A DNA stretch of 31,489 nt from Acholeplasmataceae bacterium UBA5617 (GCA_002424575.1 DIKN01000125.1:31400-62888), one strand, 5' to 3'; positions 14,803 through 24,534 are shown, counted from the stretch's first letter. Translations and numbers: made by a program. Notes: generated from the sequence alone by a model not told the origin.

Positions 14803-15822
14803 TTATTTTATCAACATCGCATCGCCAAATGAAAAGAAACGATAGTTCTTTTCGACAGCCTCATGATAGGCTTCTAAAATGAAGTCGCGTCCTGCTAGTG
14901 CACTGACGAGCATGATTAAAGTCGATTTGGGAAGATGAAAATTGGTGATCAGGTGTGAGACAACTTTAAACGTATAACCTGGATAGATGAAAATCGAGGT
15001 TTCATATGTACCGGGATGAAAACCGTCACGATAATTGCTCTCTAGTGTGCGAAGCGATGTCGTCCCCACACAGGTGATACGCTTACCTTGTCGGATCGCT
15101 TCGTTTAATGTTGAAGCACTTTCTTCTGTGATGGTGTATGTTTCTTCGTGCATATGATGTTCTTCAATCTTTTCGACTTGAACCGGTTTGAATGTCCCAA
15201 GACCTACGTGGAGCGTGATGGGAATGATCTGTACACCTTGATTTCTTAAATGTTCAAGCAACTCTTTGGTGAAATGAAGGCCTGCAGTTGGTGCTGCTGC
15301 ACTCCCTAAATCTTTGGCATAAACGGTTTGATAACGATCTTTATCGAAAAGCTTTTCTGTAATATAGGGAGGTAGTGGCATCGTGCCGAGTCGTTCCAAT
15401 ATTTCAATGAAAAGGCCTTCATAATGCATTCTAAAAAGGCGTATTCCTTCTTCTTTGACCCCGATGCATTCCGCTTTTAAGAGGTTAGAAAACAAGACGA
15501 TAGAACCCACTTTAATACGGCGGGCAGGTTTCGTCATCGCTTCCCACATGTTGGGTTCTACCTCTTTTAGCAAGAGCACTTCAATCACAGCATCCGTTTC
15601 TGCTTTAAGACCGAGTAAACGAGCAGGTATGACTTTCGTATCGTTGATCACGAGCACATCTTGGGGTGTCAAGAAAGAAACGATATCATAAAAATGGTGA
15701 TGGCTGATCGACTTATTTTTTCTGTCGAGGACCATCAACCGTGAATGATCGCGCTTTTCACTGGGATGCTGGGCGATGCGATCTTTGGGAAGATAAAAAT
15801 CAAAATCATTTACTTTCATCAT
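14803..15822 (-). CDS. queA: S-adenosylmethionine:tRNA ribosyltransferase-isomerase
   Basis: Transfers and isomerises the ribosyl group of SAM onto preQ1 in tRNA to make epoxyqueuosine. 339 residues, normal length. Typical stretches: [57 protein letters not shown], and the C-terminal [14 protein letters not shown]. Start at ATG 15822 or 15819 after AAAGGACTTTTTG; a TTG at 15825 is also in frame. Overlaps the end of ruvB by 17 bases, as in many Bacillota where queA follows ruvAB. Confidence 0.97.
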   Translation of the reverse strand: MMKVNDFDFYLPKDRIAQHPSEKRDHSRLMVLDRKNKSISHHHFYDIVSFLTPQDVLVINDTKVIPARLLGLKAETDAVIEVLLLKEVEPNMWEAMTKPARRIKVGSIVLFSNLLKAECIGVKEEGIRLFRMHYEGLFIEILERLGTMPLPPYITEKLFDKDRYQTVYAKDLGSAAAPTAGLHFTKELLEHLRNQGVQIIPITLHVGLGTFKPVQVEKIEEHHMHEETYTITEESASTLNEAIRQGKRITCVGTTSLRTLESNYRDGFHPGTYETSIFIYPGYTFKVVSHLITNFHLPKSTLIMLVSALAGRDFILEAYHEAVEKNYRFFSFGDAMLIK

Positions 15823-16825
15823 CAAAAAGTCCTTTGTAATATTTAATGCCTAATGCTTCATAGGCTTTTTGGGTTGCAACACGACCCCGTGCTGTGCGTT
15901 TGATGTAGCCTTCCATGAGTAGATAAGGCTCATACACGTCTTCAACTGTCGTGATTTCTTCACTGATGGTGGCTGAAATCGACTCAATACCAACCGGACC
16001 ACCACCAAATTTTTCGACGATACTTCTTAGATAACGATAATCCGTATGATCAAGTCCATTTTCATCGATGCCTAATTTTCGAAGCGCATGATTGGTAATG
16101 TTGTCGGTGATATGTCCATCGCCAATGATTTCTGCGAAATCTCTGACACGACGAAAAAGCCGGTTTGCAATACGTGGTGTACCACGACTGCGTCGTGCAA
16201 GCGATGTAATCGCATCCTCTTCAATCTCGTTTTGATAGACTTTAGAGGTGCGTGTGACAATCTTTTTCAAATCTTCAACACCGTAATAGGATAAGCGAAA
16301 CACGACACCAAAACGATCGCGAAGCGGTGCAGACAGATCACCAAAACGGGTGGTTGCTCCAATCAGGGTAAAGGGTGGTAGATCGATACGAATCGATCTG
16401 GAATCATGATCTTTACCGATGACGATATCGAGCACATAATCTTCCATCGCTGAATAAAGTACTTCTTCAACAAAACGAGGAAGGCGATGAATTTCATCGA
16501 TGAACAAAACATCACCAGGACTTAAGGAACTCAAAACAGCAGCGAGATCACCGCTTCGTTCAATCGCTGGACCAGATGTCACCTTAATTTGAGTACCAAG
16601 CTCATTGGCAATGATTTGAGCAAGTGTTGTCTTTCCTAAACCAGGGGGACCATACAGCAAAATATGATCGAGTGCTTCCTTGCGTTTGAGAGCGGCTTTG
16701 ATGTAAACATCAAGCATTTCTTTGATGTCATCTTGACCGATGTATTGATCCAAACGCTGCGGACGTAAACTCTGATCTTCATCTTCTTTGATCGACATGG
16801 CGGTTATAATACGTTCTTTATCCAT
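15806..16825 (-). CDS. ruvB: Holliday junction branch migration ATPase RuvB
   Basis: Hexameric AAA+ motor that drives branch migration at Holliday junctions with RuvA. 339 residues. Walker [10 protein letters not shown] (59-67), Walker [10 protein letters not shown], sensor 1 [18 protein letters not shown] with the arginine finger, sensor 2 [17 protein letters not shown], and the C-terminal winged-helix with [13 protein letters not shown]. 7-base gap after ruvA and overlap with queA; one transcript ruvA-ruvB-queA. Confidence 0.98.
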   Translation of the reverse strand: MDKERIITAMSIKEDEDQSLRPQRLDQYIGQDDIKEMLDVYIKAALKRKEALDHILLYGPPGLGKTTLAQIIANELGTQIKVTSGPAIERSGDLAAVLSSLSPGDVLFIDEIHRLPRFVEEVLYSAMEDYVLDIVIGKDHDSRSIRIDLPPFTLIGATTRFGDLSAPLRDRFGVVFRLSYYGVEDLKKIVTRTSKVYQNEIEEDAITSLARRSRGTPRIANRLFRRVRDFAEIIGDGHITDNITNHALRKLGIDENGLDHTDYRYLRSIVEKFGGGPVGIESISATISEEITTVEDVYEPYLLMEGYIKRTARGRVATQKAYEALGIKYYKGLFDDESK

Positions 16826-16832
16826 GATTAAC

Positions 16833-17387
16833 CTACTTTATTAAGAGTTGTAAAGCTTGTTTGATCATTCTTTCTACGGGTTGATCTTGATCGAGTTTCT
16901 TCATCACTTTTTTGATTTCAATATGCGAGTAACCCAGGGCTGATAAAGCATCGATAACATCATTTTTATGAGTGGGGATGAGTTCATCATCAGCGTCGAT
17001 CAATTTACCCTTAAGATCGAGAATGATTTGTTGTGCGCTCTTCGTACCAATGCCAGGGAATTTGGTTAAAAACTTGACATTCCCCTCTTCAATGGCGAGC
17101 ATGATGTCATGAATTTGATCGGTTGCAAGTAAGGGTAATGCACTCTTCGGTCCGATACCTGAAACGCCGATCAATTTGATAAAGAGTTCTTTCGATTCCA
17201 AGGTTCTAAAACCGTAGAGGTTATCAAGGTCTTCTCGCACGTAATGATGGGTATAAATACGGGTTTGTTCACCCAATTGATAATTATAAGGATTGGGGGC
17301 AATGATCAAATAACCGATGCCCTGATTTTCAATCACTACATAACTGGGTTTAATCTCTTTGATAATGCCTTCGATGTATGCGTACAT
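16833..17387 (-). CDS. ruvA: Holliday junction DNA helicase subunit RuvA
   Basis: Binds Holliday junctions as a tetramer and loads RuvB. 184 residues (family 190-205). N-terminal OB domain starting [20 protein letters not shown], helix-hairpin-helix motifs [16 protein letters not shown] and [20 protein letters not shown], and the C-terminal RuvB-binding helix bundle with [20 protein letters not shown]. The ATG follows AGGTGAACCCGC. Promoter at 17419-17447, divergent from the coiled-coil gene. Confidence 0.97.
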   Translation of the reverse strand: MYAYIEGIIKEIKPSYVVIENQGIGYLIIAPNPYNYQLGEQTRIYTHHYVREDLDNLYGFRTLESKELFIKLIGVSGIGPKSALPLLATDQIHDIMLAIEEGNVKFLTKFPGIGTKSAQQIILDLKGKLIDADDELIPTHKNDVIDALSALGYSHIEIKKVMKKLDQDQPVERMIKQALQLLIK

Positions 17388-17418
17388 GCGGGTTCACCTA
17401 CTTACATGATTAGTCCTT

Positions 17419-17447
17419 ATTATATCATAAAACATGGGATTTTTTAA
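17419..17447 (-). promoter_or_regulatory. ruvA-ruvB-queA promoter
   Basis: Extended -10 TG-A-TATAAT (TATAAT at 17419-17424), 17-base spacer to TTAAAA (17442-17447). The -35 overlaps that of the divergent promoter. Confidence 0.7.
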
Positions 17448-17472
17448 ACGTTCAACGTGATTATGTTATAAT
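17444..17472 (+). promoter_or_regulatory. Promoter of the giant coiled-coil gene
   Basis: TTAAAC (17444-17449), 17-base spacer, TG-T-TATAAT extended -10 (TATAAT at 17467-17472). Start about 14 bases before the coding region. Confidence 0.7.
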
Positions 17473-17492
17473 AATTTTAGGACGTGATGTGC

Positions 17493-20400
17493 ATGTTGAA
17501 ACTTGAATATGTCAAGTCATTTGAAGCCGATTTAAAACAACTTTTAGCCATCGATAAAAAATATACGCCGATCCAGAAAAAACTGGCGGCTGTTTTGCGT
17601 TCACTCAATCCAAATCTCCAAAAATTGCAGGGACATGTGGATGAAATCAACACACTATTTATTCAAAAATCACTACAAATCAACCGTCATTACGCTGAAA
17701 ATATGGATCATTATCAGCGTTCATTAAATGTTTTAATCCAAAAAAATCAGGATGAAATCGAGAAAAGCAAGAAATTAAAGCACCAACAGACGCACGATTT
17801 AAACGTCAATTTGAAAGCACAACTCGAAACCATTGACGAAAAACTCGTGCAAATCAATATCGATGCAAACGACAAACTTGAAAAAGCTGATCAAGCATTG
17901 AAGCGTGAATTAGCTCAGATCTACAAGATCATGCAAGACGCACGAAAAATATATCAGGAGACGACACAGCGCATCGAACTTGAAAAAGGTGAATCTACTG
18001 AGCTTTACTTAAAGCGCTACGAACAGTCTGTCCTTGAATTTGATATGAAAGAAGAGCAGTTCAACCTTCAGATGAATGAAAGACGTCAACTGATTAAAGA
18101 TGAAGCACAACAAGCTTCTAAAATCAATGATGGATCGTATTTGACCATCAAGAATACTTATTCGCAACTTTCCATTTCATTGAATAAAAAGATCAATGAG
18201 TTGAAGAAAAAATATCAAAATGCTTTAGCAACACTTGAAAAAGAACATCAAGATCGTGTAAAACCTCTTCTACAAGCTATTGAAGATTTAAAGATTAACT
18301 ACCAAGATGCACAGCGTAGATCACTTCAATCGTATACCGAAAAGATGTCATCACTCAATGTGATTTTTGATGTACAAAAATCAGCCTATGAATCCAAGAA
18401 AGATCGCATTATTCATGAAGGTAATGATGCCATTACACTTTTAAACTCCAAACTTTCAACCTTTAAAGAAACGACACAAAAAGATAAACTCAGCAAAGCT
18501 CGCGAGCTTCGTGACGAAATCAAGTCACTTGAAGATGAAAAAACTCAAGCGGATAAGAATAAAGCTTTAAATCAAATGCTCAATCAGTTCGATAATGAGT
18601 TGAATAAGCAAATTTTAAGAACCAATCGCGACATTATCAATAAGAAAAAAGAAACACAAAAGAAACTCTTTGAACTCGATCAGAAACATTTGCGTGAAAT
18701 CAATGAATGGCGCCTTAAAAAAATACTCTATGAATATGAGAAAAAACAAGATTTCACCAAAATTGATCTCAACTATAACCACAATCTTTCAGCATCTGAA
18801 CTGATGCTCAAATCGGAAGAACTTACCTACACGTATCAAAAAGATATGCTTCTTCAGCAGCATAACATGGACCTTCTTCCCCTTGAATTCCAACTATCGA
18901 TTGCCGCTGCTGTCCAAGAGCGTGAACTCAATCTTCTTGCCAATGATGCCCATGTCACCATCGCTTCTTTTAAGCATGCTGAAGCGCTATTAGACTTTGA
19001 ACTCAAGAAAGAGATGATCGTGATTGTACGCGATCGAAACATCGAAAAAACACGCTATGAAGCGGATTTACGCGTCCTTAATGCCTCCACACAACTTGAA
19101 CTTGAAAAAGAAAAAATTAAACGTGATTATACACTCGCCGAACAAGAACTCAGAACAGAATTGCAACATGCCCTTTACAATAAACAGAAACAAGCGATTG
19201 AAATGGAAAGAAAAGATCAGATCAATTCACTCGATCTAGAAAAGGAAATCATCTATCTCGAGAATAAAAATACTCTTGAGAGCATGAAGCGAGCTGCCCT
19301 AAGCGAAGAATATAAGCGCATCTTTATTGTTAACGAAGGTCGTTATAAGCATCAACAACGCATGAGCAACGAAAAAGCAACAAGACTCCTTTCAACGTAT
19401 AAAAATGAACTTGAAAACAACCAGATGCGAACCGAAAACTTCTTTGAAATCCTCTATATGTTTTATCAAACCGATCGCTTCTTTAAAGATACGATCACTG
19501 AACTTTATCATCTACCCTCACATCCTGAAGTCTTCAAAGGTGTGATCGGATTAGTCAAAAAACAAACGGAAGATTTTTTAAAATCGTTTGTGACGATCAT
19601 CGAAGACTATCAGCGTCTTGACCAAGATTTTTACATCAAAAAAATAGATGACATGACCGGTTACAAGTACATGCTCAAGCATGAAGATATGATGAACTAT
19701 TATGATGCTGAAACTCAAAAAGTGAAGAGTAAAATCAACACGATTCTAGATGACATCAAAGGTATTGAAGAACAATTTTTCTTAACTCAAGGTGATCTTG
19801 AACGCAATCAACTCGCGATCTCACAGTTACAAAAGAGTATCGAATTAACCAAACATCAAGAAAAGACAGAAACAAAACATCACGATATCAAAGAATATCA
19901 AAAAGAGATTTCCAATCGTGAACATGAGATCAAACGGATCAAGCAACGCCTGTCGCGACTTCAAAAAACGATGGATCAAAAGCATTTACAAGTGAGTCCC
20001 CTTGACATTGAAATCGAACGCATCAAGAAAAAACAGGCTGATGAAGAAAAAATTATGGAAGATAATAAGCGCAAAGAGGGAGCTCTCTTCTACCGCTATT
20101 TGACCAAAAATCAACACATTTATGAAAAATTAACTCACGATATCAGAATGTATCATGAAGCGTTAATGCATTATTATCATACCCTCTTCGATGAAGTATA
20201 TGTTAGCGATGCCTTCTTAAAAGAAAAAGAAAAAACACTGCTTGTTTCACTGACCACCTTTGAAAAACAAATCATCGAACGTCACCAAGGTTTGATGAAT
20301 GTGATGCTTGCTTTCTACAAGAAAAACAAGAAAGAACAATATCAATTGACGCTCGGTTTCAAAAAGTCAACGCTATCATTAATCAGAGGTTTAAACACCA

Positions 20401-21092
20401 ATCACGCACGGCAGCTAGACGATCTCAACCATGATGCGAATAAGCAGCAAACGGATATGACGCAGCAAGCACAAACCATCCGTATGAAAGCCAAGAAACA
20501 GGCTGAACTTGGTCGCATGATGTATAAAAAATCACTCATGATCGATCAGAATACGTTAAAAGTGTTAGAAAAACGACTATCTGAAAATCTTTTACATCGT
20601 GAAGAAGAACTTAAACTCATTCATGAGAATCAAAATCAAACCGCTCAACAGTACAATCATGAGCATGAACTCAACGTACAAGAGATTCAAAAAGAAGCGG
20701 AGAAATCATTGTTGGCTTTGGATCAAACCATCCAGAATGCTATTAAAAATCACACATCATTGGATGAATCCGTGATGAATAAAAATGAAGCCATACTTGC
20801 AAAATATCAAATCAACCATGAAAAGAGCTTGACCTCGCTTAAACAAAAGACCATGCATATCGAAGAAGTTATCTCAAAATTAACACGGGCTCAGCAAGAG
20901 CGCTTGAGTGAAGAAAAAATTATATTCAAGCGCATGAACATGAAACGTGAACATGAATTAAGAAACATTCAAGAACATATGGAACGTTTCAACAGACAGA
21001 CTAAGCGCAGTCAAAACCTCGCATTAAGTAAAGAGTTTTTGTTGCTCAGAAAGACGCATCATTCAAAAATGAAGATGCTACATCTCAACTAG
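17493..21092 (+). CDS. Giant coiled-coil protein, unknown function
   Basis: About 1199 residues, the only plus-strand gene in the window. The ATG at 17493 (MLKLEYVKSFEADLKQ) is preferred: AGGA at 17479-17482 is 10 bases upstream; ATG 17487 and GTG 17484 are also in frame. Almost all of it is Lys/Glu/Gln-rich heptad-type helix (for example KKIDDM, KEYQKEISNREHEIKRIKQR), with no signal peptide, no membrane segment, no Walker motif and, from this start, no cysteine. Two stretches break the pattern with aromatic, more hydrophobic sequence: about residues 645-770 (FFEILYMFYQTDRFFKD) and 865-970 (YHEALMHYYHTLFDEVY), and may be globular or bundle domains. A filament or cytoskeletal, chromosome-organising or scaffold role is possible; SMC is excluded by the missing ATPase halves. 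No family recognised. Confidence 0.88.
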   Translation: MLKLEYVKSFEADLKQLLAIDKKYTPIQKKLAAVLRSLNPNLQKLQGHVDEINTLFIQKSLQINRHYAENMDHYQRSLNVLIQKNQDEIEKSKKLKHQQTHDLNVNLKAQLETIDEKLVQINIDANDKLEKADQALKRELAQIYKIMQDARKIYQETTQRIELEKGESTELYLKRYEQSVLEFDMKEEQFNLQMNERRQLIKDEAQQASKINDGSYLTIKNTYSQLSISLNKKINELKKKYQNALATLEKEHQDRVKPLLQAIEDLKINYQDAQRRSLQSYTEKMSSLNVIFDVQKSAYESKKDRIIHEGNDAITLLNSKLSTFKETTQKDKLSKARELRDEIKSLEDEKTQADKNKALNQMLNQFDNELNKQILRTNRDIINKKKETQKKLFELDQKHLREINEWRLKKILYEYEKKQDFTKIDLNYNHNLSASELMLKSEELTYTYQKDMLLQQHNMDLLPLEFQLSIAAAVQERELNLLANDAHVTIASFKHAEALLDFELKKEMIVIVRDRNIEKTRYEADLRVLNASTQLELEKEKIKRDYTLAEQELRTELQHALYNKQKQAIEMERKDQINSLDLEKEIIYLENKNTLESMKRAALSEEYKRIFIVNEGRYKHQQRMSNEKATRLLSTYKNELENNQMRTENFFEILYMFYQTDRFFKDTITELYHLPSHPEVFKGVIGLVKKQTEDFLKSFVTIIEDYQRLDQDFYIKKIDDMTGYKYMLKHEDMMNYYDAETQKVKSKINTILDDIKGIEEQFFLTQGDLERNQLAISQLQKSIELTKHQEKTETKHHDIKEYQKEISNREHEIKRIKQRLSRLQKTMDQKHLQVSPLDIEIERIKKKQADEEKIMEDNKRKEGALFYRYLTKNQHIYEKLTHDIRMYHEALMHYYHTLFDEVYVSDAFLKEKEKTLLVSLTTFEKQIIERHQGLMNVMLAFYKKNKKEQYQLTLGFKKSTLSLIRGLNTNHARQLDDLNHDANKQQTDMTQQAQTIRMKAKKQAELGRMMYKKSLMIDQNTLKVLEKRLSENLLHREEELKLIHENQNQTAQQYNHEHELNVQEIQKEAEKSLLALDQTIQNAIKNHTSLDESVMNKNEAILAKYQINHEKSLTSLKQKTMHIEEVISKLTRAQQERLSEEKIIFKRMNMKREHELRNIQEHMERFNRQTKRSQNLALSKEFLLLRKTHHSKMKMLHLN

Positions 21093-21110
21093 GAGGGAAA
21101 CCTCCTTTTT
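21091..21110 (+). terminator. Terminator of the giant coiled-coil gene
   Basis: AGGAGG/CCTCCT stem (21091-21096 with 21101-21106), GAAA tetraloop, then TTTT; the stem starts in the stop codon. Confidence 0.88.
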
Positions 21111-21112
21111 CG

Positions 21113-21143
21113 ATAAAAAAAATAGGAAACCATGTTCCCTATT
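21113..21143 (-). terminator. Terminator after obg
   Basis: On the minus strand AATAGGGAAC pairs with GTTTCCTATT (one G-U; 21134-21143 with 21121-21130), loop ATG, then a T-run. It overlaps the obg stop codon and faces the coiled-coil gene's terminator. Confidence 0.85.
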
Positions 21144-22395
21144 CGATAAATTCAAATTCATACGTGAAGATGCGCACCGTATCATGATTTTTAGCGCCTT
21201 CTTTGCGTAAAGCTTCATCAATGCCCATACTTCTTAATTGGCGTGCAAACCGTTTAACCGCTTCTTCTTTCGCAAAATCAGTGCGATCAAAGATCAATTT
21301 CAATTTGGTACCCGTTAAATCATAGGAACCATCAGGTTGTTTGGTGATGATGAAATCAGGTTCTTCAGCTTCAAGGGTATAGTTTCTCACATAAAGAGGT
21401 GTCTTTTCTTCGACTTTAGGTGCCTCTTTGAGCGTTTCTAAGGTCTTATAGAGAAGCAGATCGATATCTTTACGCTGATGGGCAGAAATGACCATCAGAG
21501 GGGCTTGGATGTTCTTTTTTAAAACGTCAAGTTTATCCTCATGACCTGGTATATCGACTTTATTTGCGACCACAATTTGTGGACGCTTAAGAAGTTCTTC
21601 ATCATACATTTCGAGTTCATGGTTGATCTTTAAGTAATCCTCATAAGGATTATCACGTGTCAAATCGACGACATGAAGGAAAATGCGACAGCGTTCGATA
21701 TGCTTTAAGAAGCGAATACCTAATCCTAAACCGAGGTGTGCGTTTTCGATTAAACCGGGTAAATCGGCTAAAACGAACGAGGAATCACCCACTTCAACCA
21801 TCCCTAAGTTCGGGTGTAGTGTTGTAAAGGGGTATTCTGCAATTTTAGGTTTAGCATTGGATACGACGGATAGAATGGTTGATTTACCCACTGAAGGGTA
21901 TCCGATCAATCCAACATCAGCCAGCACTTTAAGTTCAACAACAATCTTGCGATGTACACCGGGGTCACCATTTTCCGCATAATCGGGTGCTGGGTTTCTG
22001 TGGGTCGCAAACGCGATGTTTCCACGTCCCCCTTTACCGCCTTGTGCGACGATGAGTTCTTCACCGTGTTTGGTAATCTCACCAATTTTCATGGATTTAT
22101 CTTCGGTATAGACGACGGTTCCTAAAGGAACTTTGACATAGGTATCATCAGCCCATGCACCGTGTTGGCCTTTGGTACGTCCTCTTTCACCGGGTTTAGC
22201 TTTGATATGACGCATGTATCTTAGATCGATCAGTGTGGATTTACCTTCATCACCGACGAAGATGACCGAACCACCGTTTCCACCATTTCCACCCCATGGA
22301 CCACCGAGTTCCACATATTTTTCACGGCGAAAAACAGCGACACCGTCACCGCCTTTACCACCGTAGACTTCTACTGTAATTTCATCAACAAACAT
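21139..22395 (-). CDS. obg: Obg family GTPase
   Basis: Essential GTPase linked to 50S assembly and stress or (p)ppGpp signalling. 418 residues: glycine-rich Obg fold (MFVDEITVEVYGGKGGDG, GGNGGNGG), G domain with G1 GYPSVGKST, switch/G3 DLPGLIENAHLGLGLG and G4 NKVDIPG, then a C-terminal OCT domain (about 345-418) as in Bacillota. 45 bases separate it from rpmA, and an intrinsic terminator sits in that gap with no visible promoter after it, so expression probably depends on read-through. Confidence 0.97.
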   Translation of the reverse strand: MFVDEITVEVYGGKGGDGVAVFRREKYVELGGPWGGNGGNGGSVIFVGDEGKSTLIDLRYMRHIKAKPGERGRTKGQHGAWADDTYVKVPLGTVVYTEDKSMKIGEITKHGEELIVAQGGKGGRGNIAFATHRNPAPDYAENGDPGVHRKIVVELKVLADVGLIGYPSVGKSTILSVVSNAKPKIAEYPFTTLHPNLGMVEVGDSSFVLADLPGLIENAHLGLGLGIRFLKHIERCRIFLHVVDLTRDNPYEDYLKINHELEMYDEELLKRPQIVVANKVDIPGHEDKLDVLKKNIQAPLMVISAHQRKDIDLLLYKTLETLKEAPKVEEKTPLYVRNYTLEAEEPDFIITKQPDGSYDLTGTKLKLIFDRTDFAKEEAVKRFARQLRSMGIDEALRKEGAKNHDTVRIFTYEFEFIE

Positions 22396-22421
22396 GGACG
22401 TTCCTTCACTTTCTTAGAGAG

Positions 22422-22448
22422 AAAAAAAGGATAACTGGCGTTATCCTT
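22422..22448 (-). terminator. Intrinsic terminator between rpmA and obg
   Basis: Perfect 9-bp stem AAGGATAAC/GTTATCCTT (22440-22448 with 22427-22435), loop GCCA, then T5 or more on the minus strand. It contains the rpmA stop codon. Confidence 0.85.
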
Positions 22449-22719
22449 CGTAAACTGACACTTGTGTACGATCTCTACCGAGTCTTTCATATTTCACGAC
22501 GCCGGTCACCATGGCAAACAATGTATCATCGGAACCACGTCCGACATTAGCGCCTGGATGGATCTTGGTACCGCGTTGGCGGTAGATAATGGATCCTGCA
22601 GTAGCAAATTGTCCATCAGACAATTTCATACCAAGACGCTGAGCGTGGGAGTCGCGACCGTTACGGGATGAACCAGTACCTTTTTTCGATGCGAATAACT
22701 GTATATTCAATTTGAACAT
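22441..22719 (-). CDS. rpmA: Large ribosomal subunit protein bL27 with cleavable N-terminal extension
   Basis: bL27 reaches the peptidyl-transferase centre of the 50S subunit with its N-terminus. 92 residues. The start [18 protein letters not shown] carries the Bacillota-type extension ending in LQLFA-like sequence before SKKG; it must be removed by the Prp protease, encoded by the gene just upstream (1-base gap). The rest ([32 protein letters not shown]) is standard. Part of rplU-prp-rpmA(-obg). Confidence 0.98.
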   Translation of the reverse strand: MFKLNIQLFASKKGTGSSRNGRDSHAQRLGMKLSDGQFATAGSIIYRQRGTKIHPGANVGRGSDDTLFAMVTGVVKYERLGRDRTQVSVYEG

Positions 22720-22720
22720 G

Positions 22721-23035
22721 TTATCCCTCCTTCTGATTTTTCATATATTTTGGATATTGTTTTTCTAAGTCATGCAGGGCACTTGCTAAATTCTCAAGTA
22801 ATGTTTCAATGATCATATTTTGTTCCTTGAGAACAAGTTTGAAATACCCTTCATCAATCGTTAAATCAATCAAATGATTTAACTTGAAATGCTCAATCGC
22901 ATTGGCGGTTAAAAGCGTTGCTGTTGAAACCGCTGCACAGACAATGTCGTGTCCAGAATGCTTGTATTGGGCATGTCCACTGACGGTCATCGTATGAATA
23001 CGACCGTCTTTTTTAAGGACTTTCGCGGTAATCAT
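22721..23035 (-). CDS. prp: Ribosomal-processing cysteine protease Prp
   Basis: Cleaves the N-terminal extension of L27. 104 residues, normal for the YsxB/DUF464 family. The catalytic pair is visible: His in VSGHAQY and Cys in [12 protein letters not shown], with the acidic region [13 protein letters not shown] after it. Lies between rplU (6-base gap) and rpmA, the standard Bacillota arrangement, and its substrate's cleavage site is present next door. Confidence 0.96.
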   Translation of the reverse strand: MITAKVLKKDGRIHTMTVSGHAQYKHSGHDIVCAAVSTATLLTANAIEHFKLNHLIDLTIDEGYFKLVLKEQNMIIETLLENLASALHDLEKQYPKYMKNQKEG

Positions 23036-23041
23036 ATGACG

Positions 23042-23350
23042 TTACGCGTTGATCGATTCGACAACGAGCTTGGTGTATGATTGGCGATGACCTTGCTTAC
23101 GGCGATAATTCTTTCTGACCTTGTACTTGAAAACGATGATCTTGGGACCACGTCCGTGTTTAAGTACTTTGGCAACCACCTTTGCGCCGTCGACGGTTGG
23201 CGTTCCAATAACGGTTTGTTCGCCACCGAGTGCTAAAACTTCGGTGAATTCATAGTTTTCGCCTGCTTCGACATCTAGTTTTTCAACGTAGATTTCTTGA
23301 CCAACTTCAACTTTGACTTGTTTACCACCAGTTTTAATAACTGCATACAT
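23042..23350 (-). CDS. rplU: Large ribosomal subunit protein bL21
   Basis: 50S protein contacting 23S rRNA domain II. 102 residues, full length: [20 protein letters not shown] at the start, and the basic [20 protein letters not shown] and GHRQSYTKL signature near the end. ATG preceded by AAGGAGGTGTAGCAAC, a very strong SD. First gene of rplU-prp-rpmA-obg, behind a structured leader. Confidence 0.98.
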   Translation of the reverse strand: MYAVIKTGGKQVKVEVGQEIYVEKLDVEAGENYEFTEVLALGGEQTVIGTPTVDGAKVVAKVLKHGRGPKIIVFKYKVRKNYRRKQGHRQSYTKLVVESINA

Positions 23351-23432
23351 GTTGCTACACCTCCTTATAGATTTGAAGACACACTATCAAGGTAGCCTTG
23401 TGGCGTTTAGAACCTGTCCTATGTGGTACAAC
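23351..23432 (-). promoter_or_regulatory. L21-type leader of the rplU operon
   Basis: About 80 nt of leader with CTATGT/ACATAG and a nested AGGTT...GCC-ACAA-GGC...ACCT hairpin, then an AT-rich linker and the SD. Position and shape fit the L21 leader known from Bacillota (autoregulation by a ribosomal protein); family membership was not computed. Confidence 0.65.
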
Positions 23433-23438
23433 ATAGAT

Positions 23439-23467
23439 ATTTTAGCGTAGTTAGGATGAAAAGTCAA
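23439..23467 (-). promoter_or_regulatory. rplU operon promoter
   Basis: -35 TTGACT (23462-23467), 17-base spacer, -10 TAAAAT (23439-23444). Confidence 0.85.
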
Positions 23468-23513
23468 TCAAAAAAGAAGGCAAAATAGGGGAAAAATCAG
23501 TGTTTTTCGTCTT

Positions 23514-24470
23514 TTAGCTTGCACTTTCTGTGGTTTGTTCATCCGGCGTCTTTTTTTCAGGTTTTTTGAAGAGATTTGCAATTTTTTTGGGTAAAATCAT
23601 CAATGCATCACCGACGACTTGTGGCATCATACCGGCTGCTTCAAGAAGCGCGGTCCGACGTATTTCTTCTTTGGTGATCTCTTTGGCATCACTGAATAAG
23701 AATTTTCTCGTGACGATACCGATTCTTAAGGTGAGTAATGCGTTGGAAATGCCTTGTGTGACAGAAGATAACACGGGTTTAATAAAAGGAATCTCAGAGA
23801 GCGTGTTCACGGTTGAAGTGGGCATTAATTCCGTAATATCCATGTTTTCTAACCCTTCAGCGATGAGTGCTGTGGTGAATACGTTGATGGTCAGTTTGGC
23901 TAAATGACTCATCGAGGGACGAAAACCACACATGACCACAAGTTCTTTAATCATCTTAAGGTTGACAACAACGACTGTGAAAAAATCAAGGCGACCATTT
24001 TGTGAAATGGCGGTCGATAGCATGACGGTTTTCGCGTTTTTTCGAATGACTTGATTCATGCTTTTTTTAACGTGTTGATTGAAGACTTGATTTAAAGCCA
24101 GCTTGAGATCTTCGGGATTGCTTTTTAGAGCATCTTTTAAACGAACTTGATCATTTTCAGGTAACGAATCATCGAGCAAAAGACGTTTTGCAACACGACG
24201 ATGAACCGCATGGTTGATCGTTTTGTTTTCATCTAATGTTGTTTCAACAGAAAATGTCGGTGAGAATAGGATGATATGAACGGGTCTGATGATTAAAAAA
24301 TAGACGAGCAGAAACGAAACACCATAGAACGCATATTCAACGTACGCATGGATTTGACGGAGCCGTTCACCCACATCGAGGACAGATGATAACAAGATTA
24401 AGATGAATAGGAGGATGAAACCAATGGCGATCGCGTACCAAAATACTTTTGTTGTATCTTTTTTCTTCAT
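23514..24470 (-). CDS. UPF0283/DUF697-like membrane protein
   Basis: 318 residues. Two N-terminal membrane segments (about 9-28 and 44-65), a helical cytosolic stretch (about 85-160, with LPENDQVRLKDALKSNPEDL), and a C-terminal half with STAISQNGRLDFFTVVVVNLKMIKEL and SNALLTLRIGIVTRKFL, which resembles the DUF697/YcjF (UPF0283) pattern where two further hydrophobic segments occur. The tail is Lys/Glu-rich and disordered. Function of this family is poorly defined. Transcribed alone from an extended -10 promoter; only a weak AT-rich hairpin (GAAAAA/TTTTTC) follows the stop. Confidence 0.75.
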   Translation of the reverse strand: MKKKDTTKVFWYAIAIGFILLFILILLSSVLDVGERLRQIHAYVEYAFYGVSFLLVYFLIIRPVHIILFSPTFSVETTLDENKTINHAVHRRVAKRLLLDDSLPENDQVRLKDALKSNPEDLKLALNQVFNQHVKKSMNQVIRKNAKTVMLSTAISQNGRLDFFTVVVVNLKMIKELVVMCGFRPSMSHLAKLTINVFTTALIAEGLENMDITELMPTSTVNTLSEIPFIKPVLSSVTQGISNALLTLRIGIVTRKFLFSDAKEITKEEIRRTALLEAAGMMPQVVGDALMILPKKIANLFKKPEKKTPDEQTTESAS

Positions 24471-24494
24471 ACGATCCCTTCTTTCTTTATCATG

Positions 24495-24502
24495 ATTATA
24501 TC
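24495..24502 (-). promoter_or_regulatory. Extended -10 promoter of the UPF0283-like gene
   Basis: TG-A-TATAAT on the minus strand (TATAAT at 24495-24500), 25 bases before the start; no good -35 box. Confidence 0.55.
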
Positions 24503-24534
24503 ATTATTTTAAAAAGTTAGAAGGCATTTAATGT

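Noticed and set aside
18854..19239. Short frames on both strands within the coiled-coil gene
   Set aside because: They have no SD and lie within a single uninterrupted 1199-codon gene with consistent heptad composition.
17493..21092. SMC/MukB or SbcC assignment of the coiled-coil protein
   Set aside because: No Walker A at the N-terminus, no signature/Walker B at the C-terminus and no central hinge motif.
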